64,000 nt of DNA, taken from the NCBI RefSeq assembly GCF_000189635.1, contig NW_002476484.1, positions 1 through 64,000 of the forward strand, written 5' to 3'. The stretch comes from Tetrahymena thermophila SB210 (lineage: Eukaryota; Ciliophora; Oligohymenophorea; Hymenostomatida; Tetrahymenidae). The notes below the pieces were generated by a model. The model was given only the letters and a program-made list of their open reading frames with translations, ran no database searches and was not told where the DNA came from. Positions 51,857-64,000 of the stretch are shown here, in pieces (the stretch's first letter is position 1; every line of letters starts with the position of its first letter). The position numbers and the translations under genes are program-made.

Positions 51857-54800
51857 ATGTCTACTGTCAATAAAAAGTCTATTGAGTGGTTTAATCTTCC
51901 TGCGCAACTCTACAAGTATGCTAATTGCTTGAGCGAGTATATAAAACGCAAGGAATACAATAATGAAGACGATTTTATGACTTTCTAAATGCTTTACTTT
52001 AAGCTTATGGTAAATTAATTAAAAAATTCTTTCTTTCTTTATTTCTTTCAAAGCAATTATTCAGATTTGAATGCAAGATTATTTATTTAGATTTGAATGT
52101 AATTTTTAAGATTAATTACTTAAGACAAATATTAAGAATAAATGTATGCACTTATTAAAATTAAATATTAAGATTGAATGAATATGTTAAAATTAACAAT
52201 TCATATAATAAGATTTGAATACACATACATATACACACACATTCATTATTAAAAACTCTGAAAAAAGATATCTTTTTTATCAACTTGTTAATAAATAATT
52301 CCGGAAAATTGTTTAATAGCGAAGCATCATATAAAAATACTTAAATAGATGAGTGAGCAATTAATAGAAAAATTAATTAATATTCTACAACTAAGTATCT
52401 TAAAAAGGACTTTGATAATAAACCAACAAATAGCAAGTCTTTTCTGCAAATAATATTATTGCTAATAATCAAAAGACATTTTGAATGACAAATAAAATGA
52501 ATTATTTTATATTATTTTACTTTTTATAATAAAAAATATTTGTTTAACAACCTGTTTTAAAATTATTATTTAGGATATTTATAAATACTTTGATGAAAAT
52601 AAAGTTCTGAATAACTTTATCCCTGAAGAAGAGTTATTAGCAGTTTTTAAGAGAAAATTAATAAGATACAGAATGCATGTATGCAATATTATAATTTATT
52701 CATTTATTTTACACTACAAAATTAATTGTTCTACCTATTTTCAATTTATTTAACCATTATTTCGTCAATAAAAACAGTTTCTTGATTTATATAACGAGTT
52801 CAGCTCCATGCTAGACTAAATCGTCATGTATAAAAAGAAGAAAAAAATGCTTTCTTCTATCAACTTGTCTACTATTCGTGAGACTCATACTTTAAGCGAG
52901 AGTAGTCTAAGACCTCTTTAAGAAAGTCCTAATTCTAAAAAGGAATAAAGCGCTGCTTAATCAATCTAAAAGAAGTCCATTAAAACTGTTTTACTGTAAT
53001 CACTTTTTGATTTTTAAGTATGAAAGAGAGAAATAGCTTTACAGTTAATTATTCAATTAGCCTGATTCATTTTTTTGTCTTTAATTAATTTTGCACAAAC
53101 AAACAAACTAACTAACTAACAAGCAAATAAAAAAACAAACAAATAAATTTTTTTGAACACAGATTAATTAAAGAAAGATACTCAAACAAGTCAATATACC
53201 TCAATAATTTTAATTTTGATTTAAGAGCAATTTATTTACAACTAATTTTCAATTTTGTCTATAAAAAATTGATTTACATTGGCTTCTTAAAACTGTTATG
53301 GAAAAATTCTATTATAGCTAAATCTCTCTAAAAAGAGTGAAATAGCTTACATTCTTACACATCAAAAATCATAAATCTTTTTATTAACTTTAAAGAGAGA
53401 GTAAAGCAAGCATAAATTTATTAATTACAGGAAGTATTTTTGAGTGTAGAAAGTATTTTGAGTATTTTTACTTCAATTAAAATAATCCTCTAAATTTTTA
53501 TAAATGCATTCAAAATAAAATATCTTCTGTTAAAAAACTTCTATTCAATTTTGAATGAATAAAATAACGGTATATCACATAGTATAAATAAACTGACGTT
53601 ATTCAAAAAGTTTCTCTCCCCATACCATCCATAAACATTTTAGTTAAGTGATTTATGACTTAACTAGCTCTTTTTGTTACAATTCAAGCTATTATTTCTA
53701 TCTATCTATTATTGAATTTTCAAGAAATTAAAGAGATTAAAATAGACTAAACAAACTTTTTAGACGACCTTTTCTAACAATATTAAATATTTAAAATAGG
53801 TTGCTAACAAGCTAATTTAAAGAAAATATAAAAAAAATAAAACCCATTTATGAAGAGATTGTCAAGCTAACACCTCCTCTAACTCAAAACTTACATAATT
53901 AGGTGCAAAAGATGAGTCTTTCTAAACAAAATTCCTCTCACTAAAATGAAAATCCAAAGAGTAGCTTTGCTTCTCAATAATCGAACCCTTCATTTAATTC
54001 TTCTAACTTTTCTCTGCAGTCTTCTAAATCTCAGGAATCGATCGAAAATATTATGAAAACTTTACTTTCTTTAGCTTAATCTATAAAGCTACAAATCAGG
54101 TAATTGTTTTAAGTCTTTTTTTACATACAAATCTTACAACCAAATTTCGAATTTCATGCCTGACTCTTTAAAAATACAAAAATTTGAATGGATTGCTAGA
54201 TGTTGAAAACTTGTGGATATTAAATGCAATAAATTAATTGTTTAATTGGCTTATCATTTTTTAGATTAGAAAGAATCAAGGAACCAAGTAAGGAAGAAAG
54301 GTAGGAAGGACCCCCTCCTTTCAGAACAGAACAGAATAAAATTTTTTCAAATCAAATACTCAATCTATAAGATTAAAATAAACCTTAACTAAATAGTTAA
54401 AACGTTTACGCTTCTAAATTACAAGTTTCTCCTTTCATCAAAAAATGATTAAAGGATGATGGTGGGGGTTTTTAAATTCATCATTCAATTTAAGATTTGT
54501 AGCATAATAACATTTAAAAGAAATAAATCGGGTTGGTTGTTTTTACGATATAAAGCATGATAATAATTTCATATAAATTAACATGGTGGAATTAAAATCT
54601 AATAAATTTATTTAATAAACAGAGAGATAGAGAACCAGACTCAAAATCTCAGCGAATTCCAAGAACATCAGGCTAAATTCAAAAACAGCAAAGTAGCTTT
54701 CTTCAACTGCATCGGTGCTATTGAAATATATTGGATGCTCAGATTTGTAAGCAATTTTTTAATTTTTTAATTCTAATTTAATGTGAGGAGGAGAAAAATT

Positions 54801-56300
54801 CTAAAATTGCCAAAATAAAAAATTAATAAAAATTTTAATTTTTTTGAAGATAAATTGATTTGTTTTTGAAATTTAGGATTTCAATTAATTTTACTCAAAT
54901 TAATTCATTCTGAACATTTTAATTAAAATTATCTGAAATATTTGCTAAAATAATAAATCAATCTTTTTGAAATAAATGTTTTTTTTGAAATAAAATGAAA
55001 GTTGATCGTTTATTTTAGTTGTTCATATCTAAATTAATTTCAAGAAATTTCTCTCAAAATTATTTTGCAATATTGATTTTTACAAAAAACTGTAAATCCA
55101 ATTAATTAATTTCCATCGCATTTCAACTTTGCAAAAATTTGGAATATTAGTTAAGCAAATCCATAAAATCTTCACTAATTTTCTCGTACAAATATCCCCA
55201 ACATCTAATGCTTTTTCTTCTGATAATTATCCTTATCACTTACACTTTTCAAATAAGTATTGTACCTTATTTGTTCCTAGTAAATCTGAAATACTTATAT
55301 TTATTTATTCTCTTACTCTCCAAATATTACTTTCTATTGAAAAAAATTTTTTAATTTACAATTATCTAAACTTACAAAATAAAAGGACAATGTTTCTGAT
55401 TTCTTGAAGACACAAATTAAATAGCTTCAAAAAGGAATGGAAATGTTCCTTGAAAAACTCAAAAAGAATGCAAAAAAAAATGAAACAAGCTAAATTATCT
55501 CAGCTACAGAAAACTAAAAGAAAGATTCTTAAGATCTTATTAAATTTCATGTATAATAACCAGAGATTTCTAGAAATCCTTCTATGAATTAATCAAATTT
55601 ATAAGAAAATCTGAGTGAAGGATACAGCAGTCACAGTTCTTAAGAACTCTACTATACAGCAAAGTCAAATCAGCTTCCAAGATATAAAATATCAGAACAG
55701 ATCGCTTTAGAAGAAATACCTGAAGAAGATCAAGGTAAAACTTCTATCACAAATGACAATAATTTTTACTGCTACCAAAGTCAGCAATCCGAGCTAGAAT
55801 CTAAGGACGAAAATGACATTTAAAATAATACTTTATCACAATCTTACAATAACAATGAAAAGTTCTCCTTAAACTCAAATTTTCAATTCATTTTAAAGCA
55901 AGGAGAAAGCTCAGATAACTTATTTAAGTCTATCCTAAGCAATTCCGATATAAACAAAGAATCTCAAATAAAAATAAATTAAAACGATATCGAATACAGA
56001 ATCGAATAAACTATCAGCTTAAACATCACTAGCAGGGAGTCGAAGGAACAAAATAAGACTAACACTTAAAGCAATTAAGATAGGAGATAAAACGCCCAAT
56101 AAATTTAAGTAAATCAAGCTGACTCTTAAAAGACGTCCTCAACAAAATCTTAAGCTAATCCCTCAAACCCTTCAGGTATGTCAGAAATGATGACCTAAAA
56201 CTAAACGTGGATGAATGATAAGCAAAGGTAATCCAAAAAGCAACCTGACGATAAGCTCATCAGCATAGGATACTGTTTGTGCATATCAAAAATATCTTGA
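51857..56300 (+). CDS. Coiled-coil, Ser/Gln-rich protein, unknown
   Basis: ATG 51857 starts a first exon (MSTVNKKSIEWFNLPAQLYK) ending at a donor at 52010. A large intron (52010-52573) is followed by an exon with DIYKYFDENKVLNNFIPEEE, then exons near 52779-53018, 53802-54101, 54624-54750 and a long final exon from about 55408 to TGA 56298-56300. The N-terminal 150 residues look helical. The rest is rich in Ser, Gln, Asn and Lys, with a short coiled coil (LEKLKKNAKKN) near 55450. No enzyme motif or membrane segment was seen. A structural or regulatory low-complexity protein is possible. Introns here are longer than elsewhere in the window, and an open 92-codon stretch at 55129-55407 lies inside one and is judged accidental. 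Confidence 0.72.
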
Positions 56301-57044
56301 GCTAAGTAAAAATCTCTCCTAAACTTAACAAACTCTTAATAAATCAAAACAATCTTTAACTTATAAATTTCAAATACCTAATTTAAATTATTGTAATTAT
56401 CCAACAAAACATTCAAATAAAAACCTAAAAATATTATTATTGCCAAACTACTGTAAAAAGATAATAATTAACTAACAAACTACCTAATTATCTTACTCAA
56501 TAAGTAAGTAATTAAACACATTGTAAACCAAACAAGATTATAATAATAATTTTTTATTTCAAGCAGATTTTAATTAAATATGAAAAATATTGATTGAATA
56601 ACACCTAATAAGCAAACATAAAAATAATTATCAAATAAAGATATGAAGAAGCATTAAAACAAAATAACTCAAACAAACAACCAAACAAACAAACAATTAG
56701 TATTTTACGAAATTTAACTTAATATAAAAATATATGTACACATTTTATTTATATTTATCTATATTATTTATTAACTAATTTAATTTCATTATTTTACTCT
56801 CTTAAATCAATTCTTATATAATCTTAATATAAAAGTTTATCCCATTATATAAATAATATTTTATTAGCAATTTTAACTCTTACTCGATTTTTACTTTCTT
56901 TCTTTCTTTCTTTAATTAATTAATGTTTAACTCAAAGAGGAATTTTATATTTTTTACTTAAATAGGAATCTACTCCTTTAAAATTTAAACCTAACCTATT
57001 TATTTATTTTAGCAAATAAAAAATATTAACTTTTTGATTTAGCT
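56301..57044. other. Convergent intergenic region
   Basis: AT-rich DNA between converging genes, with ACAAACAA-rich and CTTT-repeat tracts (near 56670-56695 and 56890-56915). The 3' end of the minus-strand gene may extend into its right side. Confidence 0.5.
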
Positions 57045-58622
57045 AAAAGCAATGATTTACTTGGCTCTACGAATCTGCTTATTAATTCTATCTATTCCCA
57101 ACTCGTCGTCTTTCATAAAAAAATTCATAATGCTGTATAAAAATTAGCTAAGTTAGGTACCATAATAAATTTTTAATTTACTTGGCTGATTCATAGTCTG
57201 GCTCTCCCTGATTATTAAATATTTGAGAAGAAGATAGAGTGACTTCCTCAATCCATTTCCATGTTTCTGAAGAATCTTATGCTTGTAATGCATCAATTAC
57301 AGAAGTGCAAAGTCTCTTACTTTCTACTTCATTATATACATTTAAGTTGTAAACTCTATTTAAAAATATTAAATTAATCATTCATTTTTTAATTGTCAAA
57401 AATATTCTACTTCTCTTCAGAATTTTCTAAAACTCCTAAGTTTAAATCTTTCAATTCTACTCCTGAAAAGAATCCCATGCAAAAGATATTTTTAAGAGGG
57501 CCTTTTTCTGTTAATAATCTTTGTTTTGTGTCAATCTTTAAAATTTTGATAATTTTTAAATATGTTTTTTTTTATTTTTATTAAAATTTTAATTACAATC
57601 AAATTATTTTTTGAATCTTTTTTAGCTTGGTAGGTTTCTCCTTAAACTCCCTTAATTGTTGGACAAATATTGACATAATCCGAAGCATCTATGCACATAA
57701 AACTTTCACTAATAATTTCATTTATCTTTTCTTCGTCTTTTGTCTGCAATAATTTAACTCTTGACTCATACCCTTTTTAAATCTAAATAATTTTGAAGCA
57801 TTTATTTTTTTATTAAAATTCATTCAAAAATAATACATCTAAATAAAGAGCCTTAGCATCTCCCTTTAAACCTACTTAGCTATTAATTTCTCCGTTCTTT
57901 TCTTTCAATTTAGAGAGACTCTCATTCCATAAACCATTTAACTTAGCTTCATTTTCCTGTTTTATAAAGTTTGTATCTTTATAAGCAAATGTAATAAAAA
58001 AGCTATACATTCTAAAAATAAACTCTGATATCATCTTAGTGGAGAATTATAATTTCTGTGCTTGAGAGATCAATCATATTTACATCTTCTTTTTTCCATC
58101 TAAAAACTTGAGGTCTTAAGGATCCCAAACATAAGCATTCTTAAACCTAATTTGCTTATTAGTTTTCTGCATTCTTTAATAGAAACTAACTTTAAAATGC
58201 ACTTGCATATCCATTACTCTGCTAACTGGTATTATGAGAACTTAAATTGTTATTGAATACAAAGCTATTGTTGCTTCTATTAAATTATTAAGGCTGTTGG
58301 CTATAATTTCTTGCCTAATTCCTGTAATCATTCATTCCTTATGTAGAATTGTTATTCATATTTTAGAGATTTAAGATACTCATTCCTGCTTTGCTTAAAC
58401 CTGTCCTTTTTGCTAAATAAGAATTACCTAAATTTTATGAAACATAAGCATTAGTGTTTGTAGAAAACCTTGATGAAAATTGTGAACTTTATTAGATATT
58501 TAGCTGGCTTTTATTACTATTATTGTTATTATTTATGGTAAATATATTTTAATCTTCTTGATTTTAATGAATCGAGCTTTTCCTTTTTGTTTACAGGACA
58601 CTACATCTCTCACATGGAGCAT
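57045..58622 (-). CDS. Asn/Gln/Ser-rich protein with conserved-looking C-terminus, unknown
   Basis: ATG 58622 (MLHVRDVVS) in a very short exon splices to a long exon. The second exon begins with a run of Asn and is low-complexity for about 130 residues. After that the sequence becomes ordered (ECLCLGSLRPQVFRWKKEDV, then RMYSFFITFAYKDTNFI). Several shorter exons follow (KGDAKALYLD, GYESRVKLLQTKDEEKIN, GPLKNIFCMGFFSG, and VESKRLCTSVIDALQ with TWKWIEEV). The last piece seen is SIMNFFMKDDELGIDRINKQ. The stop codon was not fixed, so the left boundary is approximate. No known domain was recognised. Splice sites are GT-AG. Confidence 0.65.
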
Positions 58623-58836
58623 TCTACTCTGCTATTTCTTTTATTATTTTTTTATTTTGTGTTAAATCATGAAAATATATATTTAACTGCTGTTAATTAA
58701 TAGAAATAATTTATAAATTAAGTCAATTTATTGTATGGCTTAATTTATTTTACAGAATATTAAGTAATAAATATTTAATCAATCTCAAAAATAAATGAGT
58801 ATTTATTATCTAAAACTTATTATTTGTGATGAAATA

Positions 58837-59549
58837 TCAAACAGAAGGTAGGCTTAATAAGTAATGACTTAAACTATCTAGATAGCAATCTAGATAATAA
58901 AGGGGATAAGATTATTATAATATGTTTGGTAAAAAAAATACAATTTTTATTGATTTACATTCTATTTTTCTTTTGTGGAGAAAAGGACTCAAGGAATCAA
59001 TTTAATTTATGTTATTTTAGGGAGAGTATTTAGATGGAGAACCTTGATGGTAGTTTGAATTTTAAGTTATAGTGATTGTTTAATCATTTAGCTGCAAGAT
59101 AGATCTTCTACCTTCACCTTAGCTATAAATAAAGGGTCCTTTTAATAAGAGATAGGCAGATGAGAATGCATTTTAATTTCCTCCTAATATAACAATTTTT
59201 TTATTTCCTCTATTTCGCTATTTATTCGCTATCTACATAGTTGTGGTAAATCCTTTATCTGTAAGAAAATAATCACAATGCATTGCTAATCCTCTAGGAA
59301 TCTGTTATAAGGCTGGATAAGTCACTTACTGTGGTTTAGCTCCTATGCAAAGAAGAAGTATTTTACACCTAACTTTCTTATAATGATCTAACACTTAAGG
59401 TCTGATACTTCTATTCTGTCTAGGTGTAATTGAATCAGGGCTTTACTGAAAGTAGTAATATTATTCGTTAGGCCCATTTGGATCATTTATTTTGACATTC
59501 AGAGTGATGCATCCATCATTTTATAAGTTTATATTTTATACCTAATCAA

Positions 59550-59591
<42 letters not shown>

Positions 59592-60647
59592 TATTATTAA
59601 AATCTCTAAAATCGAAACTCTAAAATCATGCTGTAAAAATATATATTTAATGATATATTTTAAATCTAATTTATTATATTAATATCTATTCTTTATTCTT
59701 TTTGCTTGTTTATTTAATGATATTTTCTGCTTTCTTTATACTTCGAAATGTTTTATTGAGGATTAACCTACGATTATAGAAATAAATTTATATTTACTTC
59801 GTGGTAAGCTCTAAATACAAGTTGGTTTTTTAAATGTTTGATCTATCTCAACAAAGTATTTCCTACTAGCCTAAAAAAATATCCTACAGCAGACAAAGGT
59901 GGATAATTTAAGCCATATTTCTATAACTCCCTATAAACATTTGTCATAAGCACTTCTTTAAATCCAATCAATACGAGTTTTTCCATTACAATATCCTTTT
60001 TTATGAAAATTAAATAAATTAGGATTTCATAAGAAGAAATTTAAATTATATTATAACAAATAATCTACATCTTACTATGCTTTTTGTGTCTATATATTGA
60101 GTACCTCTCGCATCTTTCTTAATGTAATCCTTAAATAAATCCTATTAATTAAATGGATAAGATATTCTATATAAATAGCTGATGAAATTTGATTTATAAA
60201 CTTATTTGCATTGAAAAAAAGAATCACTTTATTGTAGCAATAGGGCTCTTTAAGAATTATTCTAAAGAGATCCAAAGAATTCGTGTATCCATTTATTACT
60301 AATTAATTAAATAAATAAATAATTAATCATAATGTAAAATCAAACTTAAGTATGAAAATTAGCTATAATTCTTTAATGAGATTAATCATTTACAATATTG
60401 CTCTAATCTGCCAGAACCAAAATATCTGCCTTTTTCCAAAATCGTTATACCGCTGCCTTTAAAAAGAGTTAACAATCTTTTTATTTTATAATTTTTTAAA
60501 ACTAGATTATGAAAAAAAAAAAAATGAGCTAATTATTAATTATATTTACTGTCCTTATTTAAGCATGTTTATCAAAAATATCACAGCACTAGGTCCTCCT
60601 CCTACAATAACTAAATCACTCCATATCTCTTCAGTTTTAAAATTCAT
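58837..60647 (-). CDS. FAD-dependent oxidoreductase-like protein
   Basis: The N-terminus (ATG 60647) reads DLVIVGGGPSAVIFLINML, a classic FAD-binding Rossmann start with GGGPSA. It is followed in the next exon by ITILEKGRYFGSG, the expected strand carrying the acidic residue that holds the ribose. Later exons give KILLLCIGAKPQ, and a second possible dinucleotide fold, KKIVILGGNQNAFSSAYLLL. The C-terminus is Ser/Gln-rich and stops at TGA 58837. At least five exons are present, and a (AAAT)n tract (59549-59588) sits in one intron. The layout fits a flavin-containing monooxygenase, OSGIN-like or pyridine-nucleotide oxidoreductase-like protein. The precise class cannot be told. The second motif is GGNQNA rather than GxGxxG/A. 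The gene is co-oriented with the next one, only about 215 bases away. Confidence 0.75.
59549..59588. repeat. (AAAT)n microsatellite
   Basis: About ten copies of the tetramer in an intron of the oxidoreductase-like gene, immediately upstream (in the sense of that gene) of the acceptor TTGATTAG. Confidence 0.9.
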
Positions 60648-61704
60648 TATATACGATTTTTTTGCTAAATATCTCAACTTAAATCTCTATACAAATTACT
60701 AATATTTTTAATCAATTCTACTTTCCTATTTTAATAAATATTTTTCTATGATTTTTAAGTGCGCTTGTTTGTGACTTTCTTTGCTTTTAATCCTAAACTA
60801 ATATTTTTGAAATGGTTATTAAATAAGTTGTCAATCTGAATTATAATTAATAATAACGGAGCAGCTTTTGTATTTACAAATATATTCTAATCAACAAATT
60901 ATAAATTGAATAAAGAAAAATAAATACTCAAAATTAAATTTTTTCAAACTTTAAAATCTTATACAGGATAAAAATATGTCATTAGAGGTTATTCATCTTT
61001 AATAATCAAACCTTTTAATGTTTATATATTTTCTTATTACGAAGAGGATTGACAGTAAAAAATTCTCCTAGCAAGCTGTTTTAACAAGAAATTTTTGTGA
61101 AATTAAGAAATTACAAGGTGGTTATAAAAATTTTGATTGATATTTTGTAAGGATGAATCCCTTTAAACTAAAATATTAATTTGTAAATAAATCATATTTT
61201 TAAGTAAAGCAGGTAAAGAAATATAATATATAGATACAATGTTATTAAAATAATTATTTTGTTTGAAATCTGAAAATTTAATTTTTTTAAGTGAGCAATT
61301 TAAATTTTAATTGTGAAAAGCAATCTTAATTTAAAGAGATCCTTATTAATGTGTATCTACTGTATTTTGTAGAGTTTTTCATTTGTAGACTTCAACAATT
61401 TTTTTAAATTTAATTAAATTAATGAATGGATTTAAAAAGGAAGTAATTTGGTAAAAATAAATATCATAAGTATCAATTTATTCTTGATTGATTGGTATCA
61501 ACTTGAATTAAAACTAAGAATTTCTTAAGCCAAAAGAATACCAGACATTCAGAGATAAATAAAAAAACAAATTTATTTATTATTTTTTTAAAATGATATT
61601 TTAACTTTATTTTTTAATAAATAATTTTTATATTTTTTAAATTATTTTTTATTTATACATGAATATATTTTCTATCATTTGTTCTAAGAACTAAAATAAA
61701 CTCA
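60648..61704. other. Intergenic region
   Basis: AT-rich DNA between two minus-strand genes. It should hold the promoter of the oxidoreductase-like gene and the 3' untranslated region of the next. A search by eye for a SECIS-like or tRNA-like fold gave nothing clear. Confidence 0.55.
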
Positions 61705-64000
61705 TCAGTTTGGTTTTTTGTAAGTACTGAAATAATTTATTCTTTAGTTATTAACTAATTCTTCAAGCTGGTTAACCTGATCAGCTAACCCTTCGTAATT
61801 TAAAACACTCAATACACTTATTCTTGGACCAAATTTACCTGTAAATGCTTTGCCTAAAAAAATAAATTTAATAAAAATAAAAGATAAAACTAATTAATTA
61901 CCTAGCCTTGCCCTGCTACAAGAATGTATAATTGGTATTTTTTTTTAGGTAGCATGATTAATTATTTATAAAACAAGCTAATCAGAGCCATTTTCAAGAG
62001 GATTCTTTTGTATATTCAAAGCAATTATGATACATTTCGATTTTTTTTCTTTAACATTAGTGGTTAAAGTGCTTAAGACCTCTTTAAATCCAGCTACTAT
62101 TCTTTTTTTGAATTTCTTTGGATCATTCAGTTTTTTCATGGCTTATTTATAAGCAAGGTCATTAACTAGAGTCAAAACAAGATTATCAATGTCCTAATTC
62201 GGCATGTGATCAACCCAACTAATATTTTATTAGATTCATTCAATATTATTGCAAAGTATTTTAATCAATCAAAATTACTTTCTAAGATACATGTTATTGT
62301 ATTTAAAATTTTCTAAGTTATGATCTTCATTTATGTGTGGTGGGAGTTTATAAATTTAAGGAGATTCTTTATCAGATTAAACTTAAGGATTTTCAAATAA
62401 GGTATCTTCTTTAAACTAATTAATTAAAATATTAGCTAAATCAAACCAAAAATTAAAAAAAAAAATTTAGATACATCTTCATCGGAGGTATTATTTTTAA
62501 TTTAGTCTTACTAAAATTCTTTATCTTCTTTGGATTAAATTTTGTCTTCATCATTTGATTCATCCTCAGCGACTGTTTCAAAATGATCATCTTCATTTTA
62601 TGTATCTTATTATTTTATTTTATTCTCATGCTCTTTAGCAGCTTTACTTTTTTTAAAATTCTCTTGTTCTTGAAAGATTTTCAACGAAGTTTTAATTTTT
62701 GAGACCTTTTTCTTTTTTTTCTCTATCAGCTCAAAGTCAAGTTAATTTTCTGGAACCTAATTTTATTTGAATTGCTTAAAATTAATATTTCTTACAATTT
62801 TATGTAATTACAGCTTTGTATTTAATCACTCTATTTTAACGTGGATGGGGAATACCTTTTTTAATTTTAAAAAGCGCTACTTCTTTAGCAATGTTTTTTA
62901 AGAAGCCTAGTCTCTTTAATTTTCTTAGATACCTCTGTTTTTTTCTCTCTTGCTATTGTTGAATTAGTTATTCCTTCTGCTATTTTTCTTATAAAATAAT
63001 CAGATCTTTTTTTAAAATTAAATCATCAAGTTTTTATTAAAATGATTTCATCTTTTAACTCACTTCTTTGAGCTCTTTTTCGCTTAAAATCTCAGTATTC
63101 CATCCAGAATTCGATTTTTATTATTCCTATAGCAAAATTATCTGCTCTTATATTTGAGAGATTTAAACATCAAGGTCATTTATTTTAATGATACTTTAAT
63201 TATCTTTTAACTTTTAATTTTATTGAGTTTTACTAATAGAAGGCTATTTTTCTTATTTTTGTACTTTTAAACTTTCCAGTGATTTTTCTTTTTTATCTGG
63301 TTTCTATTACTAATTAACCAAAGATTTATTTTTTTGTTTTTTTGGATTTTTTCCAAGGACATGCACTTAAATACTGTCAATTAACTTCTCATCAGTCTAC
63401 TGCTAAACTTGATCTTTATGTTATTTTTCTTCAAGCTTTATAGGAATGATTTACTTTTCGATAATTTCACTCAAATTATAATTGATCTTCGAATAATAGC
63501 CTTACTTTTTCTGTTTTTGCTTTTCTGATTGTAAGATTACAATATTCTTTTTACCTGTTTTAGCATCTTTTAATTAATTTGCTTAGTCTTTAGTCTCTGA
63601 TTGCTTACTATTTATTTTAGGTGTTAAAAATATTTATAAGAAACAAAAAGAAACATTTTAATAAAAGTAAGTATTTACTCTTTAATGATATCATTTTGAT
63701 TGTTGTGATTTAAATTATTTGTTTGAGTATTCTTTAAATGGTTGCTTTCTTACTGTCTGTTTATTAATTTTTATTAAGATAAAAATGTAAAATGATCTAG
63801 TGATAATAATAGTGATTTAAAAATTTACACGAGCTGATAGGAGGAGCTATGATTTTGATTACTTAATTTATTTTTATTACTTCTATTTGTTACTTACTAA
63901 ATTTGTTAATTACTTTAAGAATCTTCCTTGAAATATTAATTATCCTGTCGTCTATTTTTTCTGTCAGTCTATTATTAATCTTATACTCTAAAAAAATTTA
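61705..64000 (-). CDS. SECISBP2: SECIS-binding protein 2-like, L7Ae domain (5' end beyond window)
   Basis: The gene enters from the right edge of the window and ends at TGA 61705. The first part in the window is Gln/Lys/Asn-rich and charged, typical of a disordered region. A Lys/Gln/Glu-rich helical stretch lies near 62880-63060 (RKKQRYLRKLKRLGFLKN). The last about 150 residues (62240-61705, split by intron 61854-61901) form an L7Ae-type RNA-binding domain. Its pieces are RIVAGFKEVLSTL, KSKCIIIALNIQKNP, IINHATQKKIPIIHSCSRAR, LGKAFTGKFGPRISVLSVLN and YEGLADQVNQLEELV. The pattern matches the C-terminal domain of SBP2, which binds SECIS elements to recode UGA as selenocysteine. The start codon is not in the window. 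A ribosome- or snoRNP-type L7Ae protein is less likely because of the long charged N-terminal part and the spacing. Confidence 0.72.

Noticed and set aside
55129-55407. Plus-strand frame of 92 codons inside the coiled-coil gene
   Set aside because: It lies between two exons, its composition differs from the exons, and the downstream exon starts after a normal acceptor region in another frame.

Overview
This looks like the left end of a macronuclear chromosome from a Tetrahymena-type ciliate. Bases 1-342 are uninterrupted C4A2 telomere repeats. The DNA is very AT-rich. Open frames only make sense if TAA and TAG are read as glutamine and TGA is the sole stop. Genes are split by short AT-rich GT-AG introns, mostly about 50-150 bases. 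Exon boundaries below were read by eye, so coordinates give the outer limits of each gene and some starts are provisional.

Region 1 (1-22 kb): telomere, a short subtelomeric spacer, then four tandem paralogous genes, all on the minus strand. Each encodes a six-transmembrane K+ channel of the EAG/CNG/HCN superfamily with a TMTTIGYGD filter and a degenerate cyclic-nucleotide-binding-like domain. Each also has a long cytoplasmic tail with a CX2CX4HX4C zinc knuckle and a second HX4CX4CX2C cluster. A conserved block of about 61 bp lies just upstream of every copy.

Region 2 (22-38 kb): a minus-strand leucine-rich-repeat (LRR) gene built of one-repeat exons, a minus-strand multi-pass membrane protein, and a very large plus-strand gene combining a protein kinase, MORN-like repeats and many LRRs, again with one repeat per exon near the 3' end.

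Region 3 (39-49 kb): a hydrophilic Gln-rich protein, a perfect 66-bp-arm inverted repeat, a five-CCCH zinc-finger protein resembling CPSF30/Yth1, a membrane protein, a 400-bp tandem duplication, and a large helical-repeat protein.

Region 4 (49-64 kb): a long intergenic stretch, a coiled-coil protein, an Asn/Gln/Ser-rich protein, an FAD-dependent oxidoreductase-like protein, and the 3' part of a gene with an L7Ae-type RNA-binding domain resembling SECIS-binding protein 2. No rRNA, tRNA, CRISPR array or intact transposon was recognised. The most unusual feature is the telomere-proximal array of K+ channels with two conserved metal-binding-like Cys/His clusters in the tail.
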